5,712 nucleotides of DNA from SAR324 cluster bacterium. GTDB lineage: Bacteria > SAR324 > JACQKK01. Positions 5,406-5,712 of this stretch are shown piece after piece. The notes beneath the pieces are model-generated. The model was not told where the DNA came from. It made no database searches and saw nothing but the letters and a program-made list of their open reading frames with translations. A program made the translations under genes and the position numbers. Each line of letters starts with the position of its first letter. The first letter of the stretch is position 1. Location: positions 1 through 5,712 of the forward strand of contig JAPUJL010000103.1 of assembly GCA_027296185.1 (NCBI GenBank), read 5' to 3'.

Positions 5406-5712
5406 ATGGCAGAGGCGGTCACCAAAGCTCGCGCCGAGAGTGGCGACAAAGATGCCGCGCCCTTCACTGTCCGAATCGAGGCGCTGGCCTGGGTGAATAC
5501 CCTCCTCGGCGGCACGGGCAGCGGCACCATGGACTACGACGAGTCCGTCGAGCCGGGCGAAACCCTCCGCGAGGTACTGCGGCGCTTCAGCGGGCGCTAT
5601 CCCCGCCTCAAGGATGCCCTGTGGGTTGCCGGCACCGGCAACCTCGCCGAGCACATTGAAATCGCCGTCAACGAGGCGATCCTCGACATCCACCACAACC
5701 TCGACAGACCCC
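5406..5712 (+). CDS. MoaD/ThiS-like sulfur carrier protein, 3' end outside window
   Basis: The gene starts at ATG 5406 with GGAG (5393-5396) nine bases upstream, 16 bases after the AOR stop, so it is almost certainly co-transcribed with it. The 102 residues seen have an N-terminal tail of about 20 charged residues, a first beta strand (FTVRIEALAWVNTLLGG), an acidic strand and turn ending in EPGETLREVLRRF, and then LAEHIEIAVNEAILDIHHNL. This is the order of the ubiquitin-like MoaD/ThiS fold, in which the central INE or VNE strand precedes the final strand and the Gly-Gly tail. The tail is not in the window and so cannot be checked. MoaD-type proteins carry the thiocarboxylate sulfur for molybdopterin synthesis. 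Beside a tungsten-pterin enzyme, this one probably serves that enzyme's cofactor. The family call rests on pattern and context; confidence in the coding region itself is high. Confidence 0.78.
   Translation, partial: MAEAVTKARAESGDKDAAPFTVRIEALAWVNTLLGGTGSGTMDYDESVEPGETLREVLRRFSGRYPRLKDALWVAGTGNLAEHIEIAVNEAILDIHHNLDRP

Overview
The window is bacterial DNA of moderately high GC. Its start signals, periplasmic PQQ enzyme, c-type cytochrome and tungsto-enzyme gene would fit a proteobacterium, probably a gamma- or betaproteobacterium. That placement is inferred from gene style and composition; the window holds no rRNA or other phylogenetic marker.

Layout. On the minus strand at the left are the 5' end of a secreted protein gene (1-143, running off the edge) and a complete small secreted protein with eight cysteines (262-618). 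A 235 bp divergent intergenic region follows. On the plus strand come a PQQ-dependent alcohol dehydrogenase-type eight-bladed propeller (854-2542), a near-perfect Rho-independent terminator (2563-2605), and a small exported class I c-type cytochrome (2635-3039), its probable electron acceptor. A 475 bp stretch without a gene (3040-3514) is dense in hairpins and dyads. It holds a second terminator-like hairpin, a sigma-70-like promoter and an interlocked inverted-repeat pair. After it come an aldehyde:ferredoxin oxidoreductase (AOR) family tungsten enzyme (3515-5389) and, 16 bp further, the start of a MoaD/ThiS-type sulfur carrier gene (5406 to the right edge), which fits a role in making the pterin cofactor of the AOR.

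How the parts may work together. The PQQ enzyme and cytochrome form a periplasmic alcohol-oxidising module that feeds electrons to a c-type respiratory chain. The AOR and MoaD-like protein form a cytoplasmic aldehyde/carboxylate module. Side by side they could carry an alcohol through an aldehyde to an acid across the membrane, but the two modules look like separate transcription units and the link is inference.

Most unusual points. The PQQ enzyme has the Asp-x-Asp pair typical of lanthanide-dependent members but lacks the vicinal Cys-Cys of this family and carries Asp where the metal-ligand Glu is expected. The AOR has a C-x2-C-x4-C cluster motif instead of the usual C-x2-C-x3-C. The AOR upstream region carries interlocking inverted repeats that could be a DNA operator or an RNA pseudoknot.
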